Source: an uncultured Bacteroidales bacterium (GTDB lineage Bacteria; Bacteroidota; Bacteroidia; Bacteroidales; Paludibacteraceae). Taken from it: 64,000 nucleotides of DNA. The notes under the pieces were generated by a model that was not told the origin of the DNA, did not search any database, and saw only the letters and a list, made by a program, of their open reading frames with translations. The translations under genes were made by a program, and so were the position numbers. The DNA lies in assembly GCA_946406195.1 (NCBI GenBank), contig CAMJJT010000002.1, positions 1 to 64,000 of the forward strand, read 5' to 3'. This document shows, piece after piece, positions 56,725 through 64,000 of this stretch (positions are counted from its first letter, which is position 1; each line of letters opens with the position of its first letter).

Positions 56725-57965
56725 TAGAGGTTATTGAGCTTCTCGCTAACTGCCTCGTATTCAGCGTCCATGCCGAAACGATAGTAGAGCCCTTTGAGTG
56801 TCTGCAGATAGCTGCGCTCTTCGGGAGCCATCTCATGTGCTTTCTCAAAGAACGGAAGGGACTGTTTGAAGACCGCATTCATCTCGTCGAGCGCTTTCTT
56901 GTACTCTTTGTTATCTGAGATCATAGCAGCAGCCTCGTTGAGTTTAACAGCTTGGTTGTAATATACACGCCCTTTACCAGCCATTGCGTCCGCCATCTTC
57001 GGATCGAGCGCCAAAGCGTTATCGAAATCTTTCAAAGCCGTTTCGTAGTTACCTTGGTTCTCATCGAGGTTACCCTTGATCAGATGGTACTGTGCAACAT
57101 TCGGCTCACGCTCAATAGCGGTAGCGAGATAATTGATCGCCGTTTGCTCCTGACCGGAGAAGATATAGTAGTTGATCAGGTTCTGCAGGAACCAAGGCTC
57201 TTGCGGGAAGCGAGCGATAGCATTCTGCAGCGTCTCAACGAACTTAACGGTATCCTTCACGTTCACATACTCCTGATAGAGGAACTGGTTGGTAGAGATC
57301 GCCTCGTACTCACCGTCCTTGAGTTGCTCCAAGAGCTCAATTGCCTCATGGTGCATCTCAGCTTGGATAGCGAAGATAGCAGCGTAGTATTTATACTGGG
57401 TATAAGTAGTATCACGCGGCATCTCTTTCTGCAATTTGTCATCCTGCATCATAGGCAGTTCGGGGATGTCAATATGCTTCTTGAACGCCTTGTAAGCTCC
57501 TACATAATCGCGGCTCTCATTGAGATGCACGCCGTATTTCACCAACTCCTGACCTTTGTAGTATTCCAACATCATCTTAGCCAGTTTACCACGCATTTTC
57601 GGGTCGGTAGGAACCATCACACCTTTCTTGTTCGGAACCAATACTTGTGCCAATTCGTCCGCTTTGAGCCAGTATTCATAGCTCTCTTCTACGGCAGCTC
57701 CTTCCACAGCAATGTTAGCGGCTCCTCCCATCATCTGGTTGTAGTTCTCACGCATAGCCTCTTTGTAACCGATCATACCAGCCCAGTAATAGGTCTCGGC
57801 GGTCGGTTCCTGATCCAATGCCTCCAAGATAGAAGCACGGGCAGCATTGAAGTCCGGAGTCTCAGACAACATGTAACTCTTGGCTTTCTTGGTAGCCGGG
57901 TTCTTTTGTGCAAAGCAGCCTGCGCTTATCAGCACGAGTGCTGCCAAAATCAAATGTTTTCTCAT
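56724..57965 (-). CDS. Secreted tetratricopeptide-repeat protein
   Basis: 413 aa from MRKHLILAALVLISAGCFAQ, a signal peptide. The track start 20 codons earlier lies in a repeat that also encodes the gyrA tail. Several TPR units follow, such as AQYHLIKGNLDENQGNYETALKDFDNALALDPKMADA. It is the usual neighbour of gyrA in Bacteroidales and is probably a periplasmic scaffold. It begins 1 bp after the gyrA stop. Confidence 0.88.
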   Translation of the reverse strand: MRKHLILAALVLISAGCFAQKNPATKKAKSYMLSETPDFNAARASILEALDQEPTAETYYWAGMIGYKEAMRENYNQMMGGAANIAVEGAAVEESYEYWLKADELAQVLVPNKKGVMVPTDPKMRGKLAKMMLEYYKGQELVKYGVHLNESRDYVGAYKAFKKHIDIPELPMMQDDKLQKEMPRDTTYTQYKYYAAIFAIQAEMHHEAIELLEQLKDGEYEAISTNQFLYQEYVNVKDTVKFVETLQNAIARFPQEPWFLQNLINYYIFSGQEQTAINYLATAIEREPNVAQYHLIKGNLDENQGNYETALKDFDNALALDPKMADAMAGKGRVYYNQAVKLNEAAAMISDNKEYKKALDEMNAVFKQSLPFFEKAHEMAPEERSYLQTLKGLYYRFGMDAEYEAVSEKLNNL

Positions 57966-57966
57966 A

Positions 57967-60564
57967 TTAATCTTGATTTTCGTTGTTATTATCATCATTT
58001 GCATCATTTGCATCATTTTCACCATTCAGCGGAGCGTCACCATTCTCCTCTTCCTCTTTCGGAACGATACAACCGCTCATGAGGCTGTCGTTACGTTTTT
58101 GGAGTTCGATCAGTTTAACGCCCTGTGCGGCACGTCCGGTCTGACGAATGGTAGAGATATCCATGCGGATAGCGGTTCCGGATTTGGTAATGAGCATGAG
58201 GTCGTCTGCGTCAGTTACGGCTTCGATACCTACCAAGTGGCCGGTCTTCTCCGTGATTTCGATGGTCTTGACACCCTTACCACCACGGTTCGTCACACGA
58301 TAGATCGGATTGCCCTCCTCGTCATCGACCGGCGTACGTTTACCGAATCCGTTCTCTGAAATCACGAGAATGTTCTTCTCTGTACCCTTCTCTACACAAA
58401 CCGTGCCAATCACGCGATCTTGGCCATCTTCTTCCAAAGTTATTGCTTTCACACCGGTAGCTCCACGACCCATCGGACGTACTCCACCTTCGTTGAAACG
58501 AACCACTTTACCGTTGTACGAAGCTACCATCATCTCGCTCTGACCATCGGTCATCTCAACAGCGATTAGTTCGTCGCCCTCACGCAGACCGAGTGCGATG
58601 ATACCATTGGCACGCGGACGGGAATAAGCTTCCAAGGTCGTTTTCTTCATCAGACCGTTCTTGGTCACGAAGATCAGATAGTGGTTCTCGATATACTCTT
58701 GGTCATTCAGACCCTTCACGTTGATACAGGTACGAACCTTATCACCCTTCTGGAGGTTGATCATGTTCTGGATAGCACGACCCTTGGACTGCTTGTTACC
58801 CTCCGGCAGTTCATACACCTTGAGCCAGTAGAGACGTCCCATCTCGGTGAAGAACATCATCGTCGAGTGCATCGAAGCTTGGTGTACATACTCGATGAAG
58901 TCCTGATCGCGTGCCGAACCGGCTTTCGAACCGATACCACCACGGGTCTGCTGACGGAAGTCTGCCAGCGGAGTACGTTTGATATATCCGAGGTGCGAGA
59001 GAGTGATCACCATATCGTCATCGGCATACATATCTTCGGGGTTGAACTCGGTAGCCATCTTCACGATCTTGGTACGACGTTCGTCACCGTATTTCTCCTT
59101 GATCTCCACGAGCTCAGCGTTGATGACGTCATAACGCATTTCCTCGTTAGCCAACAGTTCGTTCAAATGGGCGATCAATTTCTCGATCTCCTCGTACTCG
59201 GCTTTCAACTCATCGATACGCAAGCCTGTCAGCGAAGCCAGACGCATGTCCACGATCGCTTTCGACTGCAGGTTATCGAGGTTGAAACGTTTCTCCAAGT
59301 TCGTCTGAGCGTCTGCCGGGGTACGGCTTGCACGGATGATATGTACCACCTCGTCGATGTTATCCACCGCGATGATCAAGCCTTCCAAAATATGTGCTTT
59401 CTCCTCTGCTTTCTTGAGTTCGTATTTCGTACGACGGGTTACCACATCCATACGGTGCTCGATGAAATTACCGATGAGTTGCTTGAGGTTCAAGAGCATC
59501 GGACGACCTTTCACGAGAGCAATGCTGTTTACCGCAAAGCTCGACTGCAGCGCGGTGAACTTATACAATTTATTGAGCACTACCTGTGCGTTCGCGTCAC
59601 GCTTCACGTCAATCACGATACGGATATCGCGTTTGGAGTGATCCTGAATATCGGAGATACCTTCGATCTTCTTCTCGTTGGCGAGTTCAGCAATCGCTTT
59701 CACCAACTCATTCTTCACTACGCCGTACGGCAGCTCGGTGATCACGATACGCTCACGTCCGTTGTCATCGGTCTCGATGTCCGCGTTCGAACGGATCACT
59801 ACGCGACCACGACCGGTCTCATAGGCATCTTTGACACCCTGATAACCGTAGATAGTACCGCCGGTCGGGAAATCCGGAGCTTTCACATGCTCCATCAGAT
59901 CCTCCACCGTGATCTCCTCCACGAACGCATCGTGCATACGCGCTTTAATATTATTAATGTACGCACAACAACCGTCGATGACCTCCGAGAGGTTATGGGT
60001 CGGCATGTTCGTCGCCATACCAACTGCAATACCGCTGGCTCCGTTCACGAGCAAGTTCGGGAAACGGCAAGGCAGAACGGTCGGCTCTTTCAACGAGTCG
60101 TCGAAGTTATTCTGCATATCTACAGTGTCCTTCTCGATGTCGCGGAGCATTTCCTCTGCGAGTTTGGAGAGACGAGCCTCGGTATAACGCATAGCTGCTG
60201 CACCGTCACCATCGACCGAACCGAAGTTACCCTGACCATCCACGAGGCAGTAACGCATTGCCCAAGGCTGTGCCATACGGACGAGCGTACCATAGATTGA
60301 ACTGTCACCATGCGGGTGATACTTACCCATTACCTCACCGACGATACGTGCACTTTTCTTCGTCGGTTTGTCACTCGTGTTACCGAGTTCATTCATTCCG
60401 AACAGCACACGGCGGTGAACCGGCTTGAAACCGTCGCGCACATCCGGCAGCGCACGGCTCACGATCACAGACATCGAGTAGTCGATATACGAGGATTTCA
60501 TTTCCTCGTCAATCTTCACAGGAATAATGTGATCGTTCTTAATCAATTCGTTGTTTTCTTCCAT
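57967..60564 (-). CDS. gyrA: DNA gyrase subunit A
   Basis: 865 aa. The catalytic tyrosine region reads AMRYTEARLSKLA. The quinolone-resistance region shows HPHGDSSIYGTLVRMAQPW. Six C-terminal beta-pinwheel blades follow (for example GRGATGVKAITLEEDGQD). The tail NGENDANDANDDNNNENQD is encoded by an ATCATTTGC tandem repeat. With GyrB it introduces negative supercoils. First gene of the long minus-strand run; promoter at 60662-60692. Confidence 0.97.
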   Translation of the reverse strand: MEENNELIKNDHIIPVKIDEEMKSSYIDYSMSVIVSRALPDVRDGFKPVHRRVLFGMNELGNTSDKPTKKSARIVGEVMGKYHPHGDSSIYGTLVRMAQPWAMRYCLVDGQGNFGSVDGDGAAAMRYTEARLSKLAEEMLRDIEKDTVDMQNNFDDSLKEPTVLPCRFPNLLVNGASGIAVGMATNMPTHNLSEVIDGCCAYINNIKARMHDAFVEEITVEDLMEHVKAPDFPTGGTIYGYQGVKDAYETGRGRVVIRSNADIETDDNGRERIVITELPYGVVKNELVKAIAELANEKKIEGISDIQDHSKRDIRIVIDVKRDANAQVVLNKLYKFTALQSSFAVNSIALVKGRPMLLNLKQLIGNFIEHRMDVVTRRTKYELKKAEEKAHILEGLIIAVDNIDEVVHIIRASRTPADAQTNLEKRFNLDNLQSKAIVDMRLASLTGLRIDELKAEYEEIEKLIAHLNELLANEEMRYDVINAELVEIKEKYGDERRTKIVKMATEFNPEDMYADDDMVITLSHLGYIKRTPLADFRQQTRGGIGSKAGSARDQDFIEYVHQASMHSTMMFFTEMGRLYWLKVYELPEGNKQSKGRAIQNMINLQKGDKVRTCINVKGLNDQEYIENHYLIFVTKNGLMKKTTLEAYSRPRANGIIALGLREGDELIAVEMTDGQSEMMVASYNGKVVRFNEGGVRPMGRGATGVKAITLEEDGQDRVIGTVCVEKGTEKNILVISENGFGKRTPVDDEEGNPIYRVTNRGGKGVKTIEITEKTGHLVGIEAVTDADDLMLITKSGTAIRMDISTIRQTGRAAQGVKLIELQKRNDSLMSGCIVPKEEEENGDAPLNGENDANDANDDNNNENQD

Positions 60565-60661
60565 TGTTAATATTGTTTTTTAATTAAAATTCTTCTCAAA
60601 CACTTTTTTCGTAATCCCGCAATTACGTTATTACGGAATTAGGAGTTTCCAAAAAAGCGTG

Positions 60662-60692
60662 CAAAGATACAAATTATTTTTCATATACGCAA
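60662..60692 (-). promoter_or_regulatory. Promoter of gyrA
   Basis: Minus-strand TATCTTTG (plus 60662-60669), 20-nt spacer, TTG (plus 60690-60692). Confidence 0.75.
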
Positions 60693-60875
60693 GCGCGTAC
60701 GCGATAATTTTTTGTTTTTTGCCCATTTTTTTGCATTTTAAGCGCTTTTTGTCTTCTTTTCGAGGGAATGTCGATACAAAACTCCCAATCGCTTATATGC
60801 AAAATATAGATGATTTCTTCTGCGTGATCCCGTAATGAGGTAATGACGGGATTACGAATTTTTTCCAAAAAATAT

Positions 60876-60906
60876 TTGTACATTTGGTATATTTTTTGTA
60901 CCTTTG
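60876..60906 (+). promoter_or_regulatory. Promoter of the CarboxypepD-domain protein
   Basis: TTG 60876-60878, 20-nt spacer, TACCTTTG 60899-60906. Confidence 0.75.
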
Positions 60907-60930
60907 CAGTCGATTTGAATATTCAGCGAA

Positions 60931-62172
60931 ATGAACACCTTATTATTTATATTGTCATTCATTGCCACTTTTACAGGAAAAGTAGTGGACGAGAAAGGAA
61001 ATCCAATCCCCTATGCGACGGTTTATCCCCAGACACAACCTGAGTTTGGTACTGCCACCAATAATGACGGTCAGTTCTCCTTTACCGCGGACTTGACCGA
61101 TTATTCGGAAGTGATCATTTCCTTTATCGGTTATGAGAAACAGACCGTTCCTGCTTCTATTCTCAAAGACGGAAACGCAACGATCACCATGCATGAACAA
61201 CCTATAGCTTTGGAAGAGACCGTGATAGCCGCCAAGGCGCATAAACAACGCAACAAACGCAAGAAAATGGCGGCTCTGCTTCATGCCGTGTATCTGAAAT
61301 TAGAGGAGGAGTTTCCAGACGAGAATGCGCAATACCAGATAGTGAGCGATGTTAGGATGCAATCCGAAGGCAGCACATGGGGCATGGAGCAGATGATAGC
61401 CAACGTGGTGGTTCTTCCGGAAATCGGCCGTGAAGGACGCGATTCCGTGCAGTTCCAAGGCCGATTCTGCAAACGTTTCTTTGATTCGCGCAAACGAGCT
61501 GAAGCGGACGAGCTGCTTGCCGGAGACGCTATCGAGCGCATAGAGAAGAAGCAAAAGGAGAAATTCATGCGCAAAGCAGCCAACGCTATCGATTCGGGCG
61601 TGGTAGTACACCGTGCGCTCTTTGCGATGGGTCATATGAAGCATAATTTTGAGGAATCGATGGGAGACCTCAAGCATTGGAAAGTCAGCAATGAGTCCGA
61701 AGGTGAAACGGTACTGACCCATACAGAGAAAATAAGCAAGTACTTGGGATTCTTCAAGATGGAGTACAAACGCCATTATATCGTTGATTCGGAGACTTAT
61801 GCCGTGCGCCGTTTTTCGGAGCACGCGGAGGTCAAAGTGGCCATTCCGTTCGGAATCAAACTGAACGCCGACCAACTCCAGATGCTCAATCTGCTCAATA
61901 TGGACGAACATCGCATAGAGAAATTCCGCCTCAAGAAACTGCGTGCCGCGGTGGATCTGAATACGATTTTCCAACGCCGTGACGGACATGTCTATACGCT
62001 GGAGAAAAACATGATCCTCAATGCGCATATCATCGGTTCCAAGAAAGCAGAGATCCCTGTGAACGTCAAAGCGACTCAACGTGTCACCGCCTTGCAAACC
62101 CAAGACGTTCACCCTCTCTCTCCCTCCCAAATCACCAAGCGTCTGAAACGCGAAATCGTAGAAATTTATTAA
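60931..62172 (+). CDS. CarboxypepD-regulatory-domain surface protein
   Basis: 413 aa. After a short hydrophobic start (MNTLLFILSFIATFT), a carboxypeptidase-regulatory-like domain runs to about residue 95 (GKVVDEKGNPIPYATVYPQ ... VIISFIGYEKQTV). A basic linker (HKQRNKRKKMAALLHAVY) then precedes a 280-residue domain of unknown type. It lacks a TonB plug and barrel and resembles the DUF5686-associated family of envelope proteins, though I cannot be sure. Monocistronic. Confidence 0.75.
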   Translation: MNTLLFILSFIATFTGKVVDEKGNPIPYATVYPQTQPEFGTATNNDGQFSFTADLTDYSEVIISFIGYEKQTVPASILKDGNATITMHEQPIALEETVIAAKAHKQRNKRKKMAALLHAVYLKLEEEFPDENAQYQIVSDVRMQSEGSTWGMEQMIANVVVLPEIGREGRDSVQFQGRFCKRFFDSRKRAEADELLAGDAIERIEKKQKEKFMRKAANAIDSGVVVHRALFAMGHMKHNFEESMGDLKHWKVSNESEGETVLTHTEKISKYLGFFKMEYKRHYIVDSETYAVRRFSEHAEVKVAIPFGIKLNADQLQMLNLLNMDEHRIEKFRLKKLRAAVDLNTIFQRRDGHVYTLEKNMILNAHIIGSKKAEIPVNVKATQRVTALQTQDVHPLSPSQITKRLKREIVEIY

Positions 62173-62188
62173 AAAGAATACTTTTTAT

Positions 62189-62219
62189 TTGCATATATCA
62201 AAAAAAAGCAGTACCTTTG
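62189..62219 (+). promoter_or_regulatory. Promoter of tRNA-Gly and rnpB
   Basis: TTG 62189-62191, 20-nt spacer, TACCTTTG 62212-62219, within the TTTGCATATATCAAAAAAA block shared with tRNA-Ala. Confidence 0.8.
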
Positions 62220-62266
62220 CACCGCATTTCCAAATGATCTATGGTCCATCGACCATTGACCAACTT

Positions 62267-62337
62267 GCGGTGTTAGCACATCGGTAGTGCATCGGCTTCC
62301 CAAGCCGAGGAGGCGGGTTCGATTCCCGTACACCGCT
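62267..62337 (+). tRNA. tRNA-Gly(CCC)
   Basis: Acceptor GCGGTGT/ACACCGC, short D arm, anticodon stem TCGGC/GCCGA with loop TTCCCAA (anticodon CCC), and T arm GCGGG-TTCGATT-CCCGT. CCA is not encoded. It reads GGG codons. It lies 3 nt before the RNase P RNA. Confidence 0.93.
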
Positions 62338-62340
62338 CTT

Positions 62341-62657
62341 AAAAGTAAATCGGTCTATCGCTGTGGAGGGAAAGAAAAGCATTCGTGCTTTAATCTCATC
62401 CTCAGAGGAAAGTCCGGGCAGCATAGAGCACCATCGCGGTTAACGGCCGTCAGGCAGTAATGTTTGATCCCTGCTACAGAGACGAGAAAGGTGAAACGAG
62501 TACATGGTGGGCTGCAATTCCAAGTATACCGATGTCTGAGCGCTGCTCGCGTGAGTCGGAGGGTAGGAAGCGAGAGAAAGGCGTGGTAACACGTGCTTCG
62601 AGATTAATGATAGACGCTGCTTAGGCAGTACAGAACCCGGCTTATAGATTTACTTTT
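62341..62657 (+). ncRNA. rnpB: RNase P RNA
   Basis: Conserved blocks are visible: CAGAGGAAAGTCCGGGC near 62403, GAGATTAATGATAGACG near 62600 and ACAGAACCCGGCTTATAG near 62630. Both ends pair (AAAGTAAATC with GATTTACTTTT, P1). At about 317 nt it is compact for type A RNase P. It is the catalytic RNA for tRNA 5'-end maturation and may be co-transcribed with tRNA-Gly. The T run at 62653 is a likely terminator. Confidence 0.93.
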
Positions 62658-62671
62658 TAATTATAAAAACC

Positions 62672-63988
62672 ATGAAGACTTCCGATATATCACGATTTGT
62701 CCGCTATGACATGTGGCGTCGTACCACAACGGAGTTCGACGGTTTCTTTCAGCGTCTTGGGTATGCCATCATCCGGACAATCGTCTTGGTGGCACGAGGT
62801 TTTGGATCTAAAAACCTCAACGACAAAGCCAAATCCCTCACCTACTCTCTTATTTTTGCAGTCGTTCCAATCTTAGCGATGGTAGTAGCCGTAGCTAAGG
62901 GTTTTGGCGTAGTGGACGTGATAGAACACCAACTGAATGCCTCCTTTTTAGGCGAGACCAACATGGTGCCTACTATCATGCAGATGGTGGACCGATACCT
63001 CAGCACAGCGCAAGGCGGTGTGTTCGTTGGTATCGGTTTAATTGTGCTCCTATGGGCGGTATATTCGTTCTTCCAATCCGTGGAGACGGCTTTCAACAAG
63101 ATTTGGAATGTCCAGAAATCGCGTTCGGTTCTTCATCAAGTGACCACTTACATCGCTATTCTGGTGCTAATCCCCGTCCTCATCGTGTGCAGCGCAGGTA
63201 TCAGCATTTTTCTGCATGCTACTATGTCGGGTCTGCTGAGTGAGGATAGTTCCCTGCATGAGTTCATCCATAACGGCGGGGCTACCACGCTGCAATTCGG
63301 TATCTGCTGGTTGCTCTTCACGGGCATGTACATCGCTATCCCGAACACCAAAGTGCATTTCCTTAGCGCTCTCATTCCGGGTGTGATCATGGGGTCACTT
63401 TTTCAGGTGTTACAGATGCTCTCGGTCTATTTGATTGCTATGCTCGGACGTACCAGCATCGTCTATGGTGCGTTCGCTACAATCCCTATTCTGATGACCT
63501 GGCTGCAATACACCAGTCTGCTGATCCTCATCGGCGCAGAGATGTCGTATGCCATTCAGAATAACGAGGAGTTTGAGTACGAACAGGACCTCAAAAAGAT
63601 GTCCCGCCGATACAAAGACTTCATTATGCTCTACCTTCTTTCTATCATCGTGAAGCGGTTCGAAGCGGACGAAGCACCACTCACAGCGCACGAATTAGCC
63701 GTTCGCGATTATTTGCCCATCCGTTTGGTAAACCAACTGTTGGGACGTATGGTGGAGACGGGTATCCTTCGCGAGGTGTATGTAGAGGGCGAGGAAGAGA
63801 AGACTTACCAACCGGCACTCGATACCCACAAGATCACTTGCGGGATGGTAGTGGAGCGAATAGAAAGCCAAGGAACAGAGCTCTTCCTGCAAAATCCCAG
63901 CCCTGAGATGCAGGATTTCTGGAAGAGATATATACAGATAAAAAAGGATAATCAAACTTTAGATCAAATACTAATTAATCAATTGTAA
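62672..63988 (+). CDS. YihY/BrkB-family membrane protein
   Basis: 438 aa with six or more membrane helices in residues 20-300. The family signatures are SLTYSLIFAVVPILAMVVA near residue 55 and AVYSFFQSVETAFNKIWNV near 130. The C-terminal 140 residues form a soluble winged-helix-like tail, as in the longer YihY proteins of Bacteroidota. Function is unclear (once misannotated as RNase BN). It begins 14 bp after rnpB. Confidence 0.92.
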   Translation: MKTSDISRFVRYDMWRRTTTEFDGFFQRLGYAIIRTIVLVARGFGSKNLNDKAKSLTYSLIFAVVPILAMVVAVAKGFGVVDVIEHQLNASFLGETNMVPTIMQMVDRYLSTAQGGVFVGIGLIVLLWAVYSFFQSVETAFNKIWNVQKSRSVLHQVTTYIAILVLIPVLIVCSAGISIFLHATMSGLLSEDSSLHEFIHNGGATTLQFGICWLLFTGMYIAIPNTKVHFLSALIPGVIMGSLFQVLQMLSVYLIAMLGRTSIVYGAFATIPILMTWLQYTSLLILIGAEMSYAIQNNEEFEYEQDLKKMSRRYKDFIMLYLLSIIVKRFEADEAPLTAHELAVRDYLPIRLVNQLLGRMVETGILREVYVEGEEEKTYQPALDTHKITCGMVVERIESQGTELFLQNPSPEMQDFWKRYIQIKKDNQTLDQILINQL

Positions 63989-63990
63989 TT

Positions 63991-64000
63991 ATGAATCGAT
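63991..64000 (+). CDS. Possible start of the next gene, cut by the window edge
   Basis: ATGAATCGAT follows the YihY stop by 2 bp. Only three codons are visible, so nothing can be said about the product. Confidence 0.3.

Larger units (their letters stand above)
60565..60930. other. Divergent intergenic region gyrA / CarboxypepD protein
   Basis: Holds two divergent promoters (below) and CGTAATCCCG/CGGGATTACG inverted copies near 60610 and 60846, with CCCGTAATGAGGTAATGACGGG as a local hairpin. The 66-69-aa ORFs in the track cross these promoters and are not supported. Confidence 0.6.

Overview
The window comes from a chromosome of an obligately anaerobic-type member of the order Bacteroidales (Bacteroidota). 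The evidence is internal. Promoters follow the Bacteroidota pattern (a -33 TTG and a -7 TAnnTTTG, with 20 nt between them at every site I measured), and most core genes lack a Shine-Dalgarno sequence. Family markers include an EF-G2-type elongation factor, SusC/TonB-type receptors, DUF4876/DUF6850/DUF4857/DUF3109 proteins and the sodium-pumping methylmalonyl-CoA decarboxylase used to make propionate. I cannot name the genus from the sequence alone.

Layout. 1-4.1 kb is an accessory stretch: a DUF3791/DUF3990 toxin-like module, a strongly structured non-coding element (991-1150), a glycosylase-like protein and two secreted proteins, one of them a short-repeat protein. 4.1-6.3 kb encodes EF-G2, followed by tRNA-Ala(GGC) and an AT-rich orphan gene. 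7.2-9.5 kb holds an M48-like protease/agmatine-deiminase operon and a BRO-N protein. 9.7-13.2 kb holds an AraC regulator and an outer-membrane receptor. 13.3-17.5 kb is the propionate operon mce-mmdA-gamma-mmdC-mmdB, followed by a histidine kinase. 18.6-22 kb (minus strand) carries ispE and an ABC exporter with DUF4857. 22-27.4 kb is a TonB receptor/DUF4876/DUF6850/His-rich lipoprotein operon. 27.5-30.3 kb has a secreted protein and a divergent LuxR-hemerythrin regulator. 31-34 kb has an XRE regulator and Lon. 34.7-35.9 kb has an unlisted 44-aa rubredoxin and a RelB/PIN toxin-antitoxin pair.

36-45.2 kb (minus strand) is the most interesting block. It is a tightly coupled seven-gene operon with a voltage-gated-type ion channel, a DUF4236/FtsK-gamma/AAA+ fusion ATPase, a secreted DNA/RNA nuclease and the complete His-Xaa-Ser radical-SAM system (HxsA, HxsD, HxsB, HxsC). 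Upstream of it are a HEPN/MNT pair, a BRO gene remnant, a PH-like protein and a WG-like secreted protein. These units are separated by three near-identical terminator-promoter spacers, so the block looks like an array of exchangeable cassettes.

45.2-60.6 kb is a long minus-strand housekeeping run: gyrA, a TPR protein, ruvX, def, mntP, DUF3109, cinA, an AspT-like transporter fused to a beta-propeller and OmpA domain, a metallophosphoesterase, umuDC, DUF456, an LMW-phosphatase/HAD fusion and a YdeI-like protein. 60.9-64 kb has a CarboxypepD-regulatory-domain protein, tRNA-Gly(CCC), the RNase P RNA and a YihY/BrkB protein.

A genome-wide peculiarity shows throughout. Short tandem-repeat spacers (for example runs of TTTTTAA, AATTGATAATTG, AATCGTAAATCGTC or TTTACTCA) sit just before start codons. 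The same type of sequence also occurs in frame inside several conserved genes (ispE, cinA, DUF3109, a TonB receptor, gyrA).
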